Shown here: piece after piece, positions 7,302 through 15,015 of the stretch | Position numbering within the stretch: position 1 is the stretch's first letter | Layout: every line of letters starts with the position of its first letter | Origin: Pedobacter sp. UBA5917 | Lineage (GTDB): Bacteria; Bacteroidota; Bacteroidia; Sphingobacteriales; Sphingobacteriaceae | Assembly (NCBI RefSeq): GCF_002432345.1 | Contig: NZ_DJDT01000019.1 | Location: 1-25,406 of the forward strand | Reading direction: 5' to 3' | Length of the DNA: 25,406 bases | Program-made: the position numbers and the translations under genes | Notes under the pieces: model-generated | The model's database searches: none | The model's input: only the letters and a program-made list of their open reading frames with translations | Told to the model about the DNA's origin: nothing

Positions 7302-8837
7302 TTAATCTGATTGCGGAAGCGACAAAAGTTTGTTAATCATTGATTTTATTACTTCATTTTCGGGGAAGGCTGAAAATTTAGTGGTGAGTTCGCCTTTTTT
7401 GTTATACAATAGATAAGATGGGATATATTCGAACTCAAACCGGTTCATAACATATTTCCACTGCTTATCATCCAGGTAATACTGTTCATTACCTATTCCT
7501 TTAATTTTTTCCTGCCATAGTTTTTGGGGCGATGAATGGTTGGTTAGGTATACAAATACAACATCTTTACCATGAAATTCGGCTTTTGCAGGTCTAAAAC
7601 GTTGCATAGCTTCCAGGCAGGGGCCACACCAGGTTGCCCACAGGTCGATCAGGATAACTTTGTCCTTATGTTTGGAAACAATGGTTTCAATAATCTTATC
7701 AGCTGCAATTGAAGATACATCATTAATAACCAACGGTGATCTGAATTTATCTAATTCAGTTACCTGTTGGTTTTTATGGAGTAATATTTTTGCAATTTCC
7801 CCATTTCCCCAATAACTCAGGATGTTTTCTTTTTGTTTTGCAGTTAGCGGTCTTACTTCTTCGGTTAACTGTTCGCCATAAGCATTGGCAGCTAAAATAT
7901 CGTAATATGTGCCGTTATTAAACCCGATCAAACCTGATAAAATAGTTTTTGCAGCAGTTAGCCATGTGGGTATGTCGATTTCATCTATCGGAGGTATGGC
8001 TAAAATTTCATTTTGGAGCATCTTTTTTTGAAATTCGAGAAATGTAAAAGCCTGCAGATTTTTTGGGTTATCGAGCTTTAAATCAGCTAAAAAACGATAA
8101 TACGATCTGTCAATTTTCTGGATATCAGGCTTTTTGTTTTTGTCGCCATTGGTTCTGCTGTAATTGGCCATCATTGCATTGTGGTAATCAAATACAGCTC
8201 CTTTGTAAAAAAACAGGCTAAAATCGTTATACAGTTCTTCTTTTAATTCATTTGATATTAAGGTATCATTTTTTACTACCAATAATATTTCTGATAGGAG
8301 CGTTTTACTAGAATTCAAAAAATGATCAATACTCTTATTATATAGAGGCTCCATTGGTCTGCTGGGTACATAGGTAATCATTTTACCCATAAGATCGATG
8401 TGCCGGGTCATATCATTTCGATTCATGCCGGGTTTAACAGTGATATTTTCGATATTAAATTCTGAGTTGTAAGCAATATCAAGGTGGGTAACCCCACCGC
8501 TCTTTAACCTAACAAGGAGGGGTTTTTGTGGATTTAAACTGGTAGAAAAGCGAATTAGTGAAATATTGGTTTCCACATCAATATTAAGTGAGAATTTCCC
8601 TGATTGATCAACTCGCGCTTGATATTTGACAAACTCTCCCGAAATTTGATGTGGAACAGTAACATTTACAAAAATATTATTCTTGTCTGCATCATTTGCA
8701 ATGGTAATCCTTCCAGTTAATTTAGCTATGCCTGATACTATGGTTGTTGTATCTGCCATCGCAACAGACTGTTTGTATGATAGTAATAACAAAAGGCTGA
8801 GCAGACAGGAAAAAATCAACTTTATTGTTTTGATCAT
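7302..8837 (-). CDS. Exported TlpA/thioredoxin-like disulfide oxidoreductase with large N-terminal domain
   Basis: The 511-aa protein starts with a signal peptide (MIKTIKLIFSCLLSLLLLLSY; residues 1-28). The C-terminal third is a TlpA-type thioredoxin fold: VILIDLWATWCGPCLEAM with the active site C404-GP-C407, and the cis-proline at about 473 in YIPSYLLYN. The N-terminal 370 residues hold a beta-rich segment (about 35-140, GKFSLNIDVETN) and then a mostly helical region, the arrangement common to Bacteroidota periplasmic TlpA-like reductases of the AhpC/TSA-redoxin group. It would keep cysteines of exported proteins reduced. It is monocistronic as far as seen, convergent with the PAP2 gene. The partner and substrate are unknown. 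Confidence 0.9.
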   Translation of the reverse strand: MIKTIKLIFSCLLSLLLLLSYKQSVAMADTTTIVSGIAKLTGRITIANDADKNNIFVNVTVPHQISGEFVKYQARVDQSGKFSLNIDVETNISLIRFSTSLNPQKPLLVRLKSGGVTHLDIAYNSEFNIENITVKPGMNRNDMTRHIDLMGKMITYVPSRPMEPLYNKSIDHFLNSSKTLLSEILLVVKNDTLISNELKEELYNDFSLFFYKGAVFDYHNAMMANYSRTNGDKNKKPDIQKIDRSYYRFLADLKLDNPKNLQAFTFLEFQKKMLQNEILAIPPIDEIDIPTWLTAAKTILSGLIGFNNGTYYDILAANAYGEQLTEEVRPLTAKQKENILSYWGNGEIAKILLHKNQQVTELDKFRSPLVINDVSSIAADKIIETIVSKHKDKVILIDLWATWCGPCLEAMQRFRPAKAEFHGKDVVFVYLTNHSSPQKLWQEKIKGIGNEQYYLDDKQWKYVMNRFEFEYIPSYLLYNKKGELTTKFSAFPENEVIKSMINKLLSLPQSD

Positions 8838-8886
8838 ATTGGTGTGTTCAGTAAAACTGGTTCTTCACAACTGTTGGATATGGTAA

Positions 8887-8909
8887 ATTAAGGATAAATT
8901 TTCCTTAAT
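8887..8909 (-). terminator. Weak terminator-like hairpin after the YdeI-like gene
   Basis: ATTAAGGA and TCCTTAAT form a perfect 8-bp inverted repeat with a 7-base loop. On the minus strand it lies 50 bases after the stop of the 8959-9573 gene and is followed by TTTACC, a poor T-tract, so a terminator role is only possible. It also lies in the leader region of the TlpA-like gene. Confidence 0.3.
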
Positions 8910-8958
8910 GCACTATCTTAGAAGAGAAAAGGCCTGGTTTACACTGCGGCATCAACAT

Positions 8959-9573
8959 TTATTTTTTGTGCTTCCAAAATCTGCCTTTCCCGTCGGCTAT
9001 CCATTCCAGCGCTTCATTTATTCTTTTTTGCCGGGTTTCATCGGTCTTGGCATCGCTTATCCAAATAATATATTCCTTACGGAAAGAATTAGACTTTGCT
9101 TCATAAACCTCTTTGGCCTTTGGGTTGCCGTTTAGAGCATCCTGGAGATAATCCGGAGTGTCTAATATCTTAGGTTTCTCATCTACAGATTTTTCCCTTT
9201 TTATCTTTACACCGTTCTCGTTCAAAGCCATGGCTTCTTTTATAAACGCTATAAACTCCTGGTCTGGAGGTAGCTCGTCTAATCGGGTTATTTTACCCAG
9301 AAAACGTTTGATCGGTTTAACATCCTTGCCAGCCTTTAAACGCGGATCGCTCATTAATTCACCTTTCAGAAAGGTAAATGAACAGTGTTTTCCGTAGGCC
9401 GCCATTACGCACATGTGATCTCCCTTGTAATCAAAATGCGGAATGCCCCATTTTATGGCCTCTTCTACCTGTTTGCAGTTTTCGTTGATCAGCCTGCGCC
9501 AATGGTTAAGGATGGGTTTTGCAAAATCTTCTGCGGCGGCGATGTAGGTATCTATTGCTGAATTGTTGCTCAT
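8959..9573 (-). CDS. DUF1801 / YdeI-OmdA family protein
   Basis: This 204-aa soluble protein joins an N-terminal DUF1801 (YdhG-like) domain, residues about 8-118 (HWRRLINENCKQVEEAIKWGIPHF and YKGDHMCVMAAYGKHCSFTF), to a C-terminal OmdA-like helical segment, about 135-200 (PDYLQDALNGNPKAKEVYE; then SDAKTDETRQKRINEALEWI). This is the usual layout of YdeI-type proteins, once linked to bacteriocin tolerance through outer membrane porin effects in enterobacteria; their biochemical function is not settled. No membrane segment or signal peptide is present. It is the only gene between TlpA-like and AraC genes on the same strand, with gaps above 120 bp on both sides, so it is probably transcribed alone. 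Confidence 0.88.
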   Translation of the reverse strand: MSNNSAIDTYIAAAEDFAKPILNHWRRLINENCKQVEEAIKWGIPHFDYKGDHMCVMAAYGKHCSFTFLKGELMSDPRLKAGKDVKPIKRFLGKITRLDELPPDQEFIAFIKEAMALNENGVKIKREKSVDEKPKILDTPDYLQDALNGNPKAKEVYEAKSNSFRKEYIIWISDAKTDETRQKRINEALEWIADGKGRFWKHKK

Positions 9574-9727
9574 GGTGTTTTTTGTTTAAGACTTAAGTGA
9601 TCCGGACATTTTCTTTACATGCAGAACGATAAGTACTTTTGTTGGTATAATTTAAATTGATTTCACAAAGAAACCTACATAAACGCAAAATAATCGGTCG
9701 AAAACTTGGTTTTACAGGTCAATTTAA

Positions 9728-10630
9728 TTACCTGCGCGCCCGGCGGAATGTTGAAGGTGCTATACCGACCTGTTTTTTAAAGAATTTACCAAAATTGGCT
9801 GGGTCAGAAAAATTAAGCTGATAGGCAATCTCTGCGATCTCGAAATCAGTGTATCTAACAAGTGATTTGGCTTCGGTAGCCAAACGTTCGGCAATAAAAC
9901 TCAGCGCATTTCTGCCAGAAACCTGTTTAACAGATTGCGAAAGATAATTTGCAGACACCGCTAACAATTCGGCATATTCTTTAACCGTGCGTTTGTAGAT
10001 ATAGTTGTTATCGATCATCTGGATAAAGTTCCGCACCAGTTTTTCCTGCTGGGTGGCTGGCAACATTCCCTTGTCTCTTTCCAGGGCAAATCCCTCCAGG
10101 TGGCAAAGCAGGCCCAGTAATTTTAAGCGTGCTTCCAGATGACCATCTTTATCCGAGTGTTCGTATGCCTCGAAAACAGTTTCAAAATGCTGTGCCAATC
10201 TACTGAACATGTTATGCCCAAACTTAAACAGATTGGTACGGTGCAGATCAAATAAGGTAAACTGCTTGTGGAAATCCGGCCGGAAAAACGAAAAGGCTTC
10301 GGCTTTAAAATAAACGATGTAGCCCTCGAGGGCATTGTTATGGGCAAAACTATAAACCAGGTTCGGCGAGTGGAATACCAGATAACTGTTCGGGTCGCTG
10401 GCTGTCTGATCGCCATAATCGACCTTAACTTTACCCGAATTGAACAGTAGCGCGAAAAAGTAAAAAGAACGCTTAAATGGAGGTCTGTAAACAGGTATAT
10501 TGCCTCCATCAACCGGTTTTAACCGAAGGCAGAAAAAGTCTGGATTAGCTGTCCTGGAGTGCCAGGGTATGGAGGCAAGAAAATCATTTATTTCTGTATA
10601 ATAGGGCAGTGGGGAACTTATTTTTTCCAT
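9728..10630 (-). CDS. AraC-family transcriptional regulator
   Basis: The 300-aa protein has an N-terminal cupin-like effector domain (about 20-150; FFALLFNSGKVKVDYGDQ, YLVFHSPNLVYSFAHNN) and a C-terminal AraC DNA-binding domain with two helix-turn-helices: TVKEYAELLAVSANYLSQSVKQ (about 218-240) and FEIAEIAYQLNFSDPANFGKFF (about 266-288). The second recognition segment FSDPANFGKFFKKQVG is a classic AraC signature. It lies 75 bp downstream of a Crp/Fnr gene on the same strand but has its own apparent -7 box (10653-10660, minus). Its target is not evident; nearby candidates are the YdeI-like gene downstream or the hydrolase and OsmC genes. Confidence 0.93.
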   Translation of the reverse strand: MEKISSPLPYYTEINDFLASIPWHSRTANPDFFCLRLKPVDGGNIPVYRPPFKRSFYFFALLFNSGKVKVDYGDQTASDPNSYLVFHSPNLVYSFAHNNALEGYIVYFKAEAFSFFRPDFHKQFTLFDLHRTNLFKFGHNMFSRLAQHFETVFEAYEHSDKDGHLEARLKLLGLLCHLEGFALERDKGMLPATQQEKLVRNFIQMIDNNYIYKRTVKEYAELLAVSANYLSQSVKQVSGRNALSFIAERLATEAKSLVRYTDFEIAEIAYQLNFSDPANFGKFFKKQVGIAPSTFRRARR

Positions 10631-10652
10631 AAATGATGTGAAATCGCCTGAT

Positions 10653-10660
10653 CAAAAATA
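10653..10660 (-). promoter_or_regulatory. -7 promoter box of the AraC gene
   Basis: The minus strand reads TATTTTTG, a full match to TAnnTTTG, 22 bases before the AraC ATG at 10630. The short gap (10631-10705) has no terminator for the upstream Crp/Fnr gene, so read-through is also possible. No clear -33 element. Confidence 0.45.
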
Positions 10661-10705
10661 ACATTTTAATCTTTGTTTATCACGCGAATGTTGCCTGCAA
10701 AGACC

Positions 10706-11302
10706 TTATTTTCCAACCATTCTTTTACGTATCCGGCTAAGCGACGGCCCCTGGATACCCAGATAAGAAGCGATATGATAAAGTGGTACCGAATTAAAAA
10801 TGTTTGGATGTTTTTCCATCATTTCGCGGTAACGGTCTTCCGGGGTTTTAAATAAGAATCCTTCGGTATTGGTCATCACTTCATGAAAAGCCGTTTCGGC
10901 CACAATTCTTCCAAAGCGTTCCCATTGGTGCGATTGTCCATAAAGTTCATTGAGGTGATCGATATGAATATACAGGATAAGCGAATCTACCATTGCCTCG
11001 GTATAATATTCGCAGGCTGTTTGGTTCAGAAAACTTTTATAGGAAGCCACAAACTGGCGATCGGTAAAAAAAAGCATATTTTTTTCTTCGCCTGTATCGC
11101 TATTTACCCGATAAATTCTGAATACACCGTTAATTACAAAGCCCAGGTGTTTACATACATTTTTATATTCATTGTAAAACTCGCCCTTTTTGTACTGTTT
11201 TAATTTCCAGTATGGTAACGATAATTCAAATGCCTCCGGCTTCATTCCGGCTGATCCCAAAATCGATCTTAATAGTTCTATTTCTGTTGTACGCTCTACC
11301 AT
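10706..11302 (-). CDS. Crp/Fnr-family transcriptional regulator (I)
   Basis: The 198-aa protein has an N-terminal cyclic-nucleotide-binding-like beta-roll (about 25-115; YKKGEFYNEYKNVCKHLGFVINGVFRIY) and a C-terminal winged helix-turn-helix (VPLYHIASYLGIQGPSLSRIRKRM at about 172-195). The cAMP-contacting Arg and Glu of classical Crp are not evident, as in most Bacteroidota members of this family, so the ligand is unknown. No four-Cys Fnr iron-sulfur pattern is present. It is transcribed divergently from the alpha/beta hydrolase gene over a 111-bp gap that contains a 16-bp dyad (11338-11353), so it probably controls that operon and itself. Confidence 0.92.
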   Translation of the reverse strand: MVERTTEIELLRSILGSAGMKPEAFELSLPYWKLKQYKKGEFYNEYKNVCKHLGFVINGVFRIYRVNSDTGEEKNMLFFTDRQFVASYKSFLNQTACEYYTEAMVDSLILYIHIDHLNELYGQSHQWERFGRIVAETAFHEVMTNTEGFLFKTPEDRYREMMEKHPNIFNSVPLYHIASYLGIQGPSLSRIRKRMVGK

Positions 11303-11337
11303 GTTATAAAATTATAGATTTTAAACTGTTTTTCGAT

Positions 11338-11353
11338 TTTAACCTGGGTTAAA
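11338..11353. promoter_or_regulatory. 16-bp dyad with Crp/Fnr-like spacing
   Basis: TTTAACC-TG-GGTTAAA is a perfect inverted repeat, which can be read as TTTAA-N6-TTAAA, the 5-6-5 geometry of Crp/Fnr dimer sites. It is in the divergent gap between Crp/Fnr (I) and the hydrolase gene. The poor -7 match GATGTTTG at 11375-11382 lies downstream of it toward the hydrolase. Confidence 0.45.
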
Positions 11354-11413
11354 CTTTTTGGCGCAGCATAGCCCGATGTTTGTATTGTCCTAAACAATTA
11401 GGCATTAAACAAC

Positions 11414-12208
11414 ATGAAAAAAGTAATTATAATGATGGCAATGAGTGTACTGGGTTTTACTGCTCAGGCTCAAAAAGCAACTAACAAAAATGCTAAAACA
11501 ATTGTACTTGTTCACGGCGCGTGGTCGGATGCATCATCGTGGGATGCAGTAACTCCTCTATTAAAAGCACAGGGTGAAGAAGTGATAAATGTTAACCTTG
11601 CTGGTCATGGAAAAGACAGCACTTCATTTGCCAACATCAGTTTAAAGGGTTATGTTGATCAGGTAAAAGCAGCCATAGGCACCCGCACCAATGTAGTTTT
11701 GGTAGGACACAGTTTTGCAGGAATGGTAATCAGCCAGGTAGCAGAAGAAATTCCGGGCCAGATTAAAGAACTGATTTTCCTTGCAGCAGCCTTACCGCAT
11801 AATGTAGATAGCCTTTTATCACTGGCCAAACAAGATCCCGCATCCCATATTGGTAAATCATTAAGCATCAACAAAGAGCATGGTGCAGCAATCATCGCAA
11901 AAGATGCTGTGGCAGATATTTTTGCAGCAGATGCGCCTGTACAGATTCAACAATATTTGGCAGCCAATATTAAAGCAGAGCCATTAGCACCGCTAGCCAC
12001 ACCGGTACAACTGACCGATAAAAATTTCGGCAGCGTTAAAAAAGTCTACATCCATACCGTTAACGATAACGCAATCAGTTATCCTGCACAGCAATACATG
12101 GTAAAAATGGGTAAAGTGGCAAAAGTTTATACCCTGCAGAGCAGCCATACACCTTTCATTTCTATGCCTGATAAACTAGCGGCAATCTTGATTGGCGAAA
12201 GCAAATAA
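11414..12208 (+). CDS. Exported alpha/beta hydrolase
   Basis: The 264-aa protein begins with a Sec signal peptide (MKKVIIMMAMSVLGFTAQAQ, cleavage after QAQ near residue 20), so it acts in the periplasm or outside. The alpha/beta hydrolase core is clear: oxyanion-loop LVHGAWSDASSW at 32-43, nucleophile elbow GHSFAG with Ser100, the catalytic His245 in SSHTPF, and an acid probably Asp218 in HTVNDNAIS. HGAW with GHSFAG resembles plant methylesterase-like and bacterial esterase groups; the true ester or amide substrate is unknown. It is likely co-transcribed with the OsmC gene 59 bp downstream and controlled by the divergent Crp/Fnr (I). Confidence 0.88.
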   Translation: MKKVIIMMAMSVLGFTAQAQKATNKNAKTIVLVHGAWSDASSWDAVTPLLKAQGEEVINVNLAGHGKDSTSFANISLKGYVDQVKAAIGTRTNVVLVGHSFAGMVISQVAEEIPGQIKELIFLAAALPHNVDSLLSLAKQDPASHIGKSLSINKEHGAAIIAKDAVADIFAADAPVQIQQYLAANIKAEPLAPLATPVQLTDKNFGSVKKVYIHTVNDNAISYPAQQYMVKMGKVAKVYTLQSSHTPFISMPDKLAAILIGESK

Positions 12209-12267
12209 TAAACATAAATCAATAATAAATTAAATAACAGATTCTTTTTATCATCAATTAAAACATC

Positions 12268-12690
12268 ATGAAACGCACAGCAAAAGCACATTGGAACGGT
12301 ACTTTACAACAAGGTAAAGGAGAAATTACCACACAAAGCACTATACTTAACGAAACACAATATTCATTTAAAACCCGTTTTGCCGATGGCATCGGTACCA
12401 ATCCGGAAGAATTGGTTGCCGCCGCACATGCAGGTTGTTTTTCGATGGCACTCAGTGCAACATTGGAGCACCACAACATTACGGCAGGCGATATTTATAC
12501 TAATGCAATTGTCGACCTTGACATGCAGGCATTAAGCATTACAGGCATCCATCTCGAATTAAAGGCAAGCATTATCGAAGGAGTAACTGAAGCGGCATTT
12601 ACCGAAATAGCCGAAGGTGCAAAGGCAAACTGCATTATTTCTAAAGCATTAAATGTGCCCATTACATTAGCCGTTGTTTTCGGCGGATAA
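12268..12690 (+). CDS. OsmC-family thiol peroxidase
   Basis: The 140-aa cytoplasmic protein matches OsmC in length and motifs: Arg37 (KTRF), Glu47/Glu48 in NPEEL, peroxidatic Cys57 in HAGCFSMAL, and resolving Cys122 in KANCIISKAL. OsmC enzymes reduce organic hydroperoxides using the two-cysteine centre, with Arg and Glu activating the first Cys. It follows an exported hydrolase gene on the same strand and is closed by a strong terminator at 12719-12750, so the two form a probable operon for handling toxic or oxidised organic compounds. The pairing of an exported hydrolase and a cytoplasmic peroxidase is inferred from layout. Confidence 0.93.
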   Translation: MKRTAKAHWNGTLQQGKGEITTQSTILNETQYSFKTRFADGIGTNPEELVAAAHAGCFSMALSATLEHHNITAGDIYTNAIVDLDMQALSITGIHLELKASIIEGVTEAAFTEIAEGAKANCIISKALNVPITLAVVFGG

Positions 12691-12718
12691 TATGCGGTAC
12701 GCAGAAGCTTACTGCCCG

Positions 12719-12750
12719 AAACCCATCAGATAATATTTGGTGGGTTTTTT
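12719..12750 (+). terminator. Intrinsic terminator of the hydrolase-OsmC operon
   Basis: AAACCCATCA and TGGTGGGTTT form a 10-bp stem with one T-G wobble and a 9-base loop, ending in a run of six T that continues TTTTGTTT. It lies 29 bases after the OsmC stop. The reverse side also offers some termination for the convergent lipoprotein gene. Confidence 0.85.
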
Positions 12751-12789
12751 GTTTAATCTGCTCCGGTTGTAGCGTCTGTTAAGCAAAAT

Positions 12790-13092
12790 TTAATTGTCAA
12801 CTTTCTCGTATTTATAAACCAGCGTTCTGCCGCTCGCATTAAAAATACTGTCCTGCTGTTCATTTTTGCGGTGTTCGGTCAGAACAGTATAGCTGGTATT
12901 TAAAAAGATTGCATCAGAATTTCTGGCAACGCTAGGATCCTTAGAATTGAAAGTAGCAGGGCCATCATTCTTAACCCTTGCCCTATACAAATCTCTTTTC
13001 CATTTATAAGGTGTAGTATCATCATCTCCCACCTTTTTTTTACAGCCTAATGCTATGATTAATAGCAATGCAACCAAAAAGTTTTTTGCCAT
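12790..13092 (-). CDS. Small lipoprotein of unknown function
   Basis: The 100-aa protein has a lipoprotein signal peptide with lipobox ALGC (Cys17) followed by KKK, the pattern common in Bacteroidota lipoproteins kept in the cell envelope. The mature part of about 83 residues is polar with alternating strands (FLNTSYTVLTEH, TLVYKYEKVDN) and no known motif. I do not recognise the family. It converges on the OsmC operon and is transcribed divergently from the second Crp/Fnr gene with a gap of about 200 bp. Function unknown. Confidence 0.7.
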   Translation of the reverse strand: MAKNFLVALLLIIALGCKKKVGDDDTTPYKWKRDLYRARVKNDGPATFNSKDPSVARNSDAIFLNTSYTVLTEHRKNEQQDSIFNASGRTLVYKYEKVDN

Positions 13093-13290
13093 GTTTGTTC
13101 TTTTTCTTTAAAAGAGTAAAAAAAAATGATTTTTCAAAATTCTGTCCTGGTATTTAACAAAAATTAACCAAATGATACGTACTGATAAGTGCTGGCGCGG
13201 ATTAAGCCTTGTACGCTTAACCAATCTTCAAAAAACATAATAGGTTTGCAAAATATGCTTGCTAAAAAATGCCTTAATTTGTACTTTAAC

Positions 13291-13881
13291 ATGATGGAAG
13301 ACCTTTCACCCTTTTTAGAGAATATCAAACGTAAAATCAGTCTTTCACCTGATAATACCGAGTTGCTTACCAGTGCATTCAGGGTGGTGAAGGTGAAAAG
13401 GAAACAAATGATCATTCAGCCGGGTTTTGTGGCCAAATACCGGATTTACGTGCTGAAAGGTGCTTTTCATTCTTATGTGATAGATGATAAAGGAAACCAG
13501 CATACCATACAGTTCGCAATAGACGATTGGTGGTTATCAGATTATAATAGTTATGTTCATCAAACACCGGCCACGCAGTTTGTAGAGGCCCTTGAAAATA
13601 GTACCGTTCTCCAGATTGATTATCAGACCGAACAGCAGCTCAAAGATGCTAATTGGGAACTGGCAACACTGTTCAGGCTGATGGCCGAGCATTCGGCGGC
13701 TTATCTGGCACGGCGCATCGTATCCAATTTAACACAAAGTGCTGAAGAACGCTATAATGATTTTGTTGGCAGATACCCAAAAGTGGTGCAGCGTTTGCCG
13801 CAGTATGCGCTGGCTTCTTATCTTAACATGACCCGCGAGTTCCTTTCGAAGATCCGTAACGATAAAGTGCGGAAAAAGTGA
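13291..13881 (+). CDS. Crp/Fnr-family transcriptional regulator (II)
   Basis: I place the start at the ATG at 13291 (or the next codon, 13294); the frame is open 34 codons further upstream but those residues do not look like the family. The 196-aa product has the effector beta-roll (KVKRKQMIIQPGFVAKYRIYVLKGAFHSY) and the C-terminal helix-turn-helix (LPQYALASYLNMTREFLSKIRNDK). The sequence IDDKGNQHTIQFAIDDWWLSD is shared in form with regulator III at 24492, so the two are paralogues. No cAMP pocket signature is visible. It lies just before an SDR gene, and a 16-bp Crp-type dyad overlaps its own stop codon, so the SDR gene is the probable target. Confidence 0.92.
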   Translation: MMEDLSPFLENIKRKISLSPDNTELLTSAFRVVKVKRKQMIIQPGFVAKYRIYVLKGAFHSYVIDDKGNQHTIQFAIDDWWLSDYNSYVHQTPATQFVEALENSTVLQIDYQTEQQLKDANWELATLFRLMAEHSAAYLARRIVSNLTQSAEERYNDFVGRYPKVVQRLPQYALASYLNMTREFLSKIRNDKVRKK

Positions 13882-13892
13882 ACTGGTTCACA
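13877..13892. promoter_or_regulatory. Crp-type dyad upstream of the SDR gene
   Basis: AGTGA-ACTGGT-TCACA matches the Crp consensus TGTGA-N6-TCACA at 9 of 10 arm positions. It overlaps the TGA stop of regulator II and lies 53 bases (centre) before the SDR -7 box, an activator-like position. Confidence 0.55.
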
Positions 13893-13937
13893 CGTTTTTC
13901 TTAAGATAGTTCATCGTTCTGCAGGTGCAATTACCCC

Positions 13938-13945
13938 CAACTTTG
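13938..13945 (+). promoter_or_regulatory. Probable -7 promoter box of the SDR gene
   Basis: CAACTTTG is a 7/8 match to TAnnTTTG, 20 bases before the ATG at 13966. No -33 TTG is seen, which fits a promoter needing an activator at the dyad upstream. Confidence 0.45.
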
Positions 13946-13965
13946 TGGTATAAAATTTAGTAATT

Positions 13966-14718
13966 ATGTCACAAAAAATGAATAATAAAGTAGCCATTGT
14001 TACCGGAGGTAGCAGCGGTATTGGTTTGGCCATCGCCAAACGTTTTGCAGAGGAAGGTGCCTTGGTAGCCATTACCGGACGCAACCAAAAAACTATCGAT
14101 CAGGCTATTGCCGAAATCGGTCCTAATGGTTTGGGTGTTCAGGGCGATGTTTCCAAACTGGATGATCTTACCCGGATTTATCAAACGGTAGCAGATCATT
14201 TTGGTAAGGTAGATACCCTGGTGGTTAATGCCGGCGTTTATGTGTTGGCACCACTGGCCGATTTTACCGAAGAACAGTTTGATCAGGTGAGCGATATCAA
14301 TTTCAAAGGTGCTTTCTTTTCGGTACAAAAAGCTTTGCCTGTATTAAAAGATGGTGCATCGGTAATATTAATTTCTTCGACGGTTAATGGCAAGGGGATT
14401 CCCAATCATGCTGCGTATTCGGCAACCAAAGCCGCTGTGCGTTCGCTGGCCCGCAGTTTTTCTGCCGAACTGCTCGACCGTAAAATACGTGTTAATGCCC
14501 TAACCCCCGGACCTGTTGATACACCTGTGTTTGCTTCGGTTACCGATAGTGCAGAAGGAGCTGAGGCCATGAAAGAAGCGATGGGGAATTTTACCCCGGT
14601 TAAACGCGTAGCTGCGCCAGAAGAATTGGCAGCTGCAGCACTTTACCTGGCTTCGGATGACTCCGCATTTATGCTTGGTGCCGAATTACTCCTGGATGGA
14701 GGTTTAAGGGACCTTTAA
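13966..14718 (+). CDS. Short-chain dehydrogenase/reductase (classical SDR)
   Basis: The 250-aa enzyme has all classical SDR elements: cofactor motif TGGSSGIG at 13-20, NAG at 88-90, active-site Ser138 (in ISS), Tyr151 and Lys155 in YSATK, and the VNALTPGPVDTP segment after them. Arg39 in the GRN loop after strand 2 suggests preference for NADP(H). It would reduce or oxidise a carbonyl/alcohol substrate in the cytoplasm; specificity cannot be read. The gene stands alone between regulator II and a strong terminator, and is probably controlled by that regulator. Such SDRs next to Crp/Fnr or AraC genes are frequent in Bacteroidota and often respond to aldehydes or quinones, which is only a suggestion here. 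Confidence 0.93.
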   Translation: MSQKMNNKVAIVTGGSSGIGLAIAKRFAEEGALVAITGRNQKTIDQAIAEIGPNGLGVQGDVSKLDDLTRIYQTVADHFGKVDTLVVNAGVYVLAPLADFTEEQFDQVSDINFKGAFFSVQKALPVLKDGASVILISSTVNGKGIPNHAAYSATKAAVRSLARSFSAELLDRKIRVNALTPGPVDTPVFASVTDSAEGAEAMKEAMGNFTPVKRVAAPEELAAAALYLASDDSAFMLGAELLLDGGLRDL

Positions 14719-14767
14719 TCTGATCTTTTTAGGCTGATTGATAAAATTAATCCAAAGTCTACTGCTT

Positions 14768-14806
14768 AAACTCCTTTAAGTTTTTTCTTAAAGGAGTTTT
14801 TGTTTA
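14768..14806 (+). terminator. Strong intrinsic terminator after the SDR gene
   Basis: AAACTCCTTTAAG and CTTAAAGGAGTTT form a perfect 13-bp stem with a six-T loop, followed by TTTGTTT. It lies 50 bases after the SDR stop. The remaining gap to 15015 (about 210 bp) holds a 10-bp palindrome CTAAGCTTAG at 14823-14832 and nothing else I can support. Confidence 0.88.
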
Positions 14807-15015
14807 AAATGATCTTTACAGGCTAAGCTTAGGAAGTAAATGCTTTATCTTAAAACAACTGTGGCACTAACTAAAATTACAGGGCCCGAAGAGATTGTTA
14901 GATTTATAGGGAACAAATTATAATGGTATAGAGTTCATCTATGTTGTAATGTATATCTGATCAATTTTAGTGATATCTCTGATGTTTTTGAAGATTAATT
15001 ATCTGCCTTCTGGCG

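Noticed and set aside
9634..9641. Plus-strand TACTTTTG promoter box between the YdeI-like and AraC genes
   Set aside because: It fully matches TAnnTTTG but no plus-strand gene follows; both neighbours are on the minus strand. Probably chance in AT-rich DNA, or an antisense start that cannot be supported.
10123..10512. Open frame of 129 codons inside the AraC gene, same strand, other frame
   Set aside because: It lies wholly inside a well-supported AraC gene and its translation shows no domain or plausible start context.
10883..11203. Plus-strand open frame opposite Crp/Fnr (I)
   Set aside because: Antisense shadow of a clear Crp/Fnr gene; the translation is a low-complexity hydrophobic mixture with no family features.
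13969..14328. Minus-strand open frame opposite the SDR gene
   Set aside because: Shadow of the SDR coding sequence, whose motifs are complete on the plus strand.
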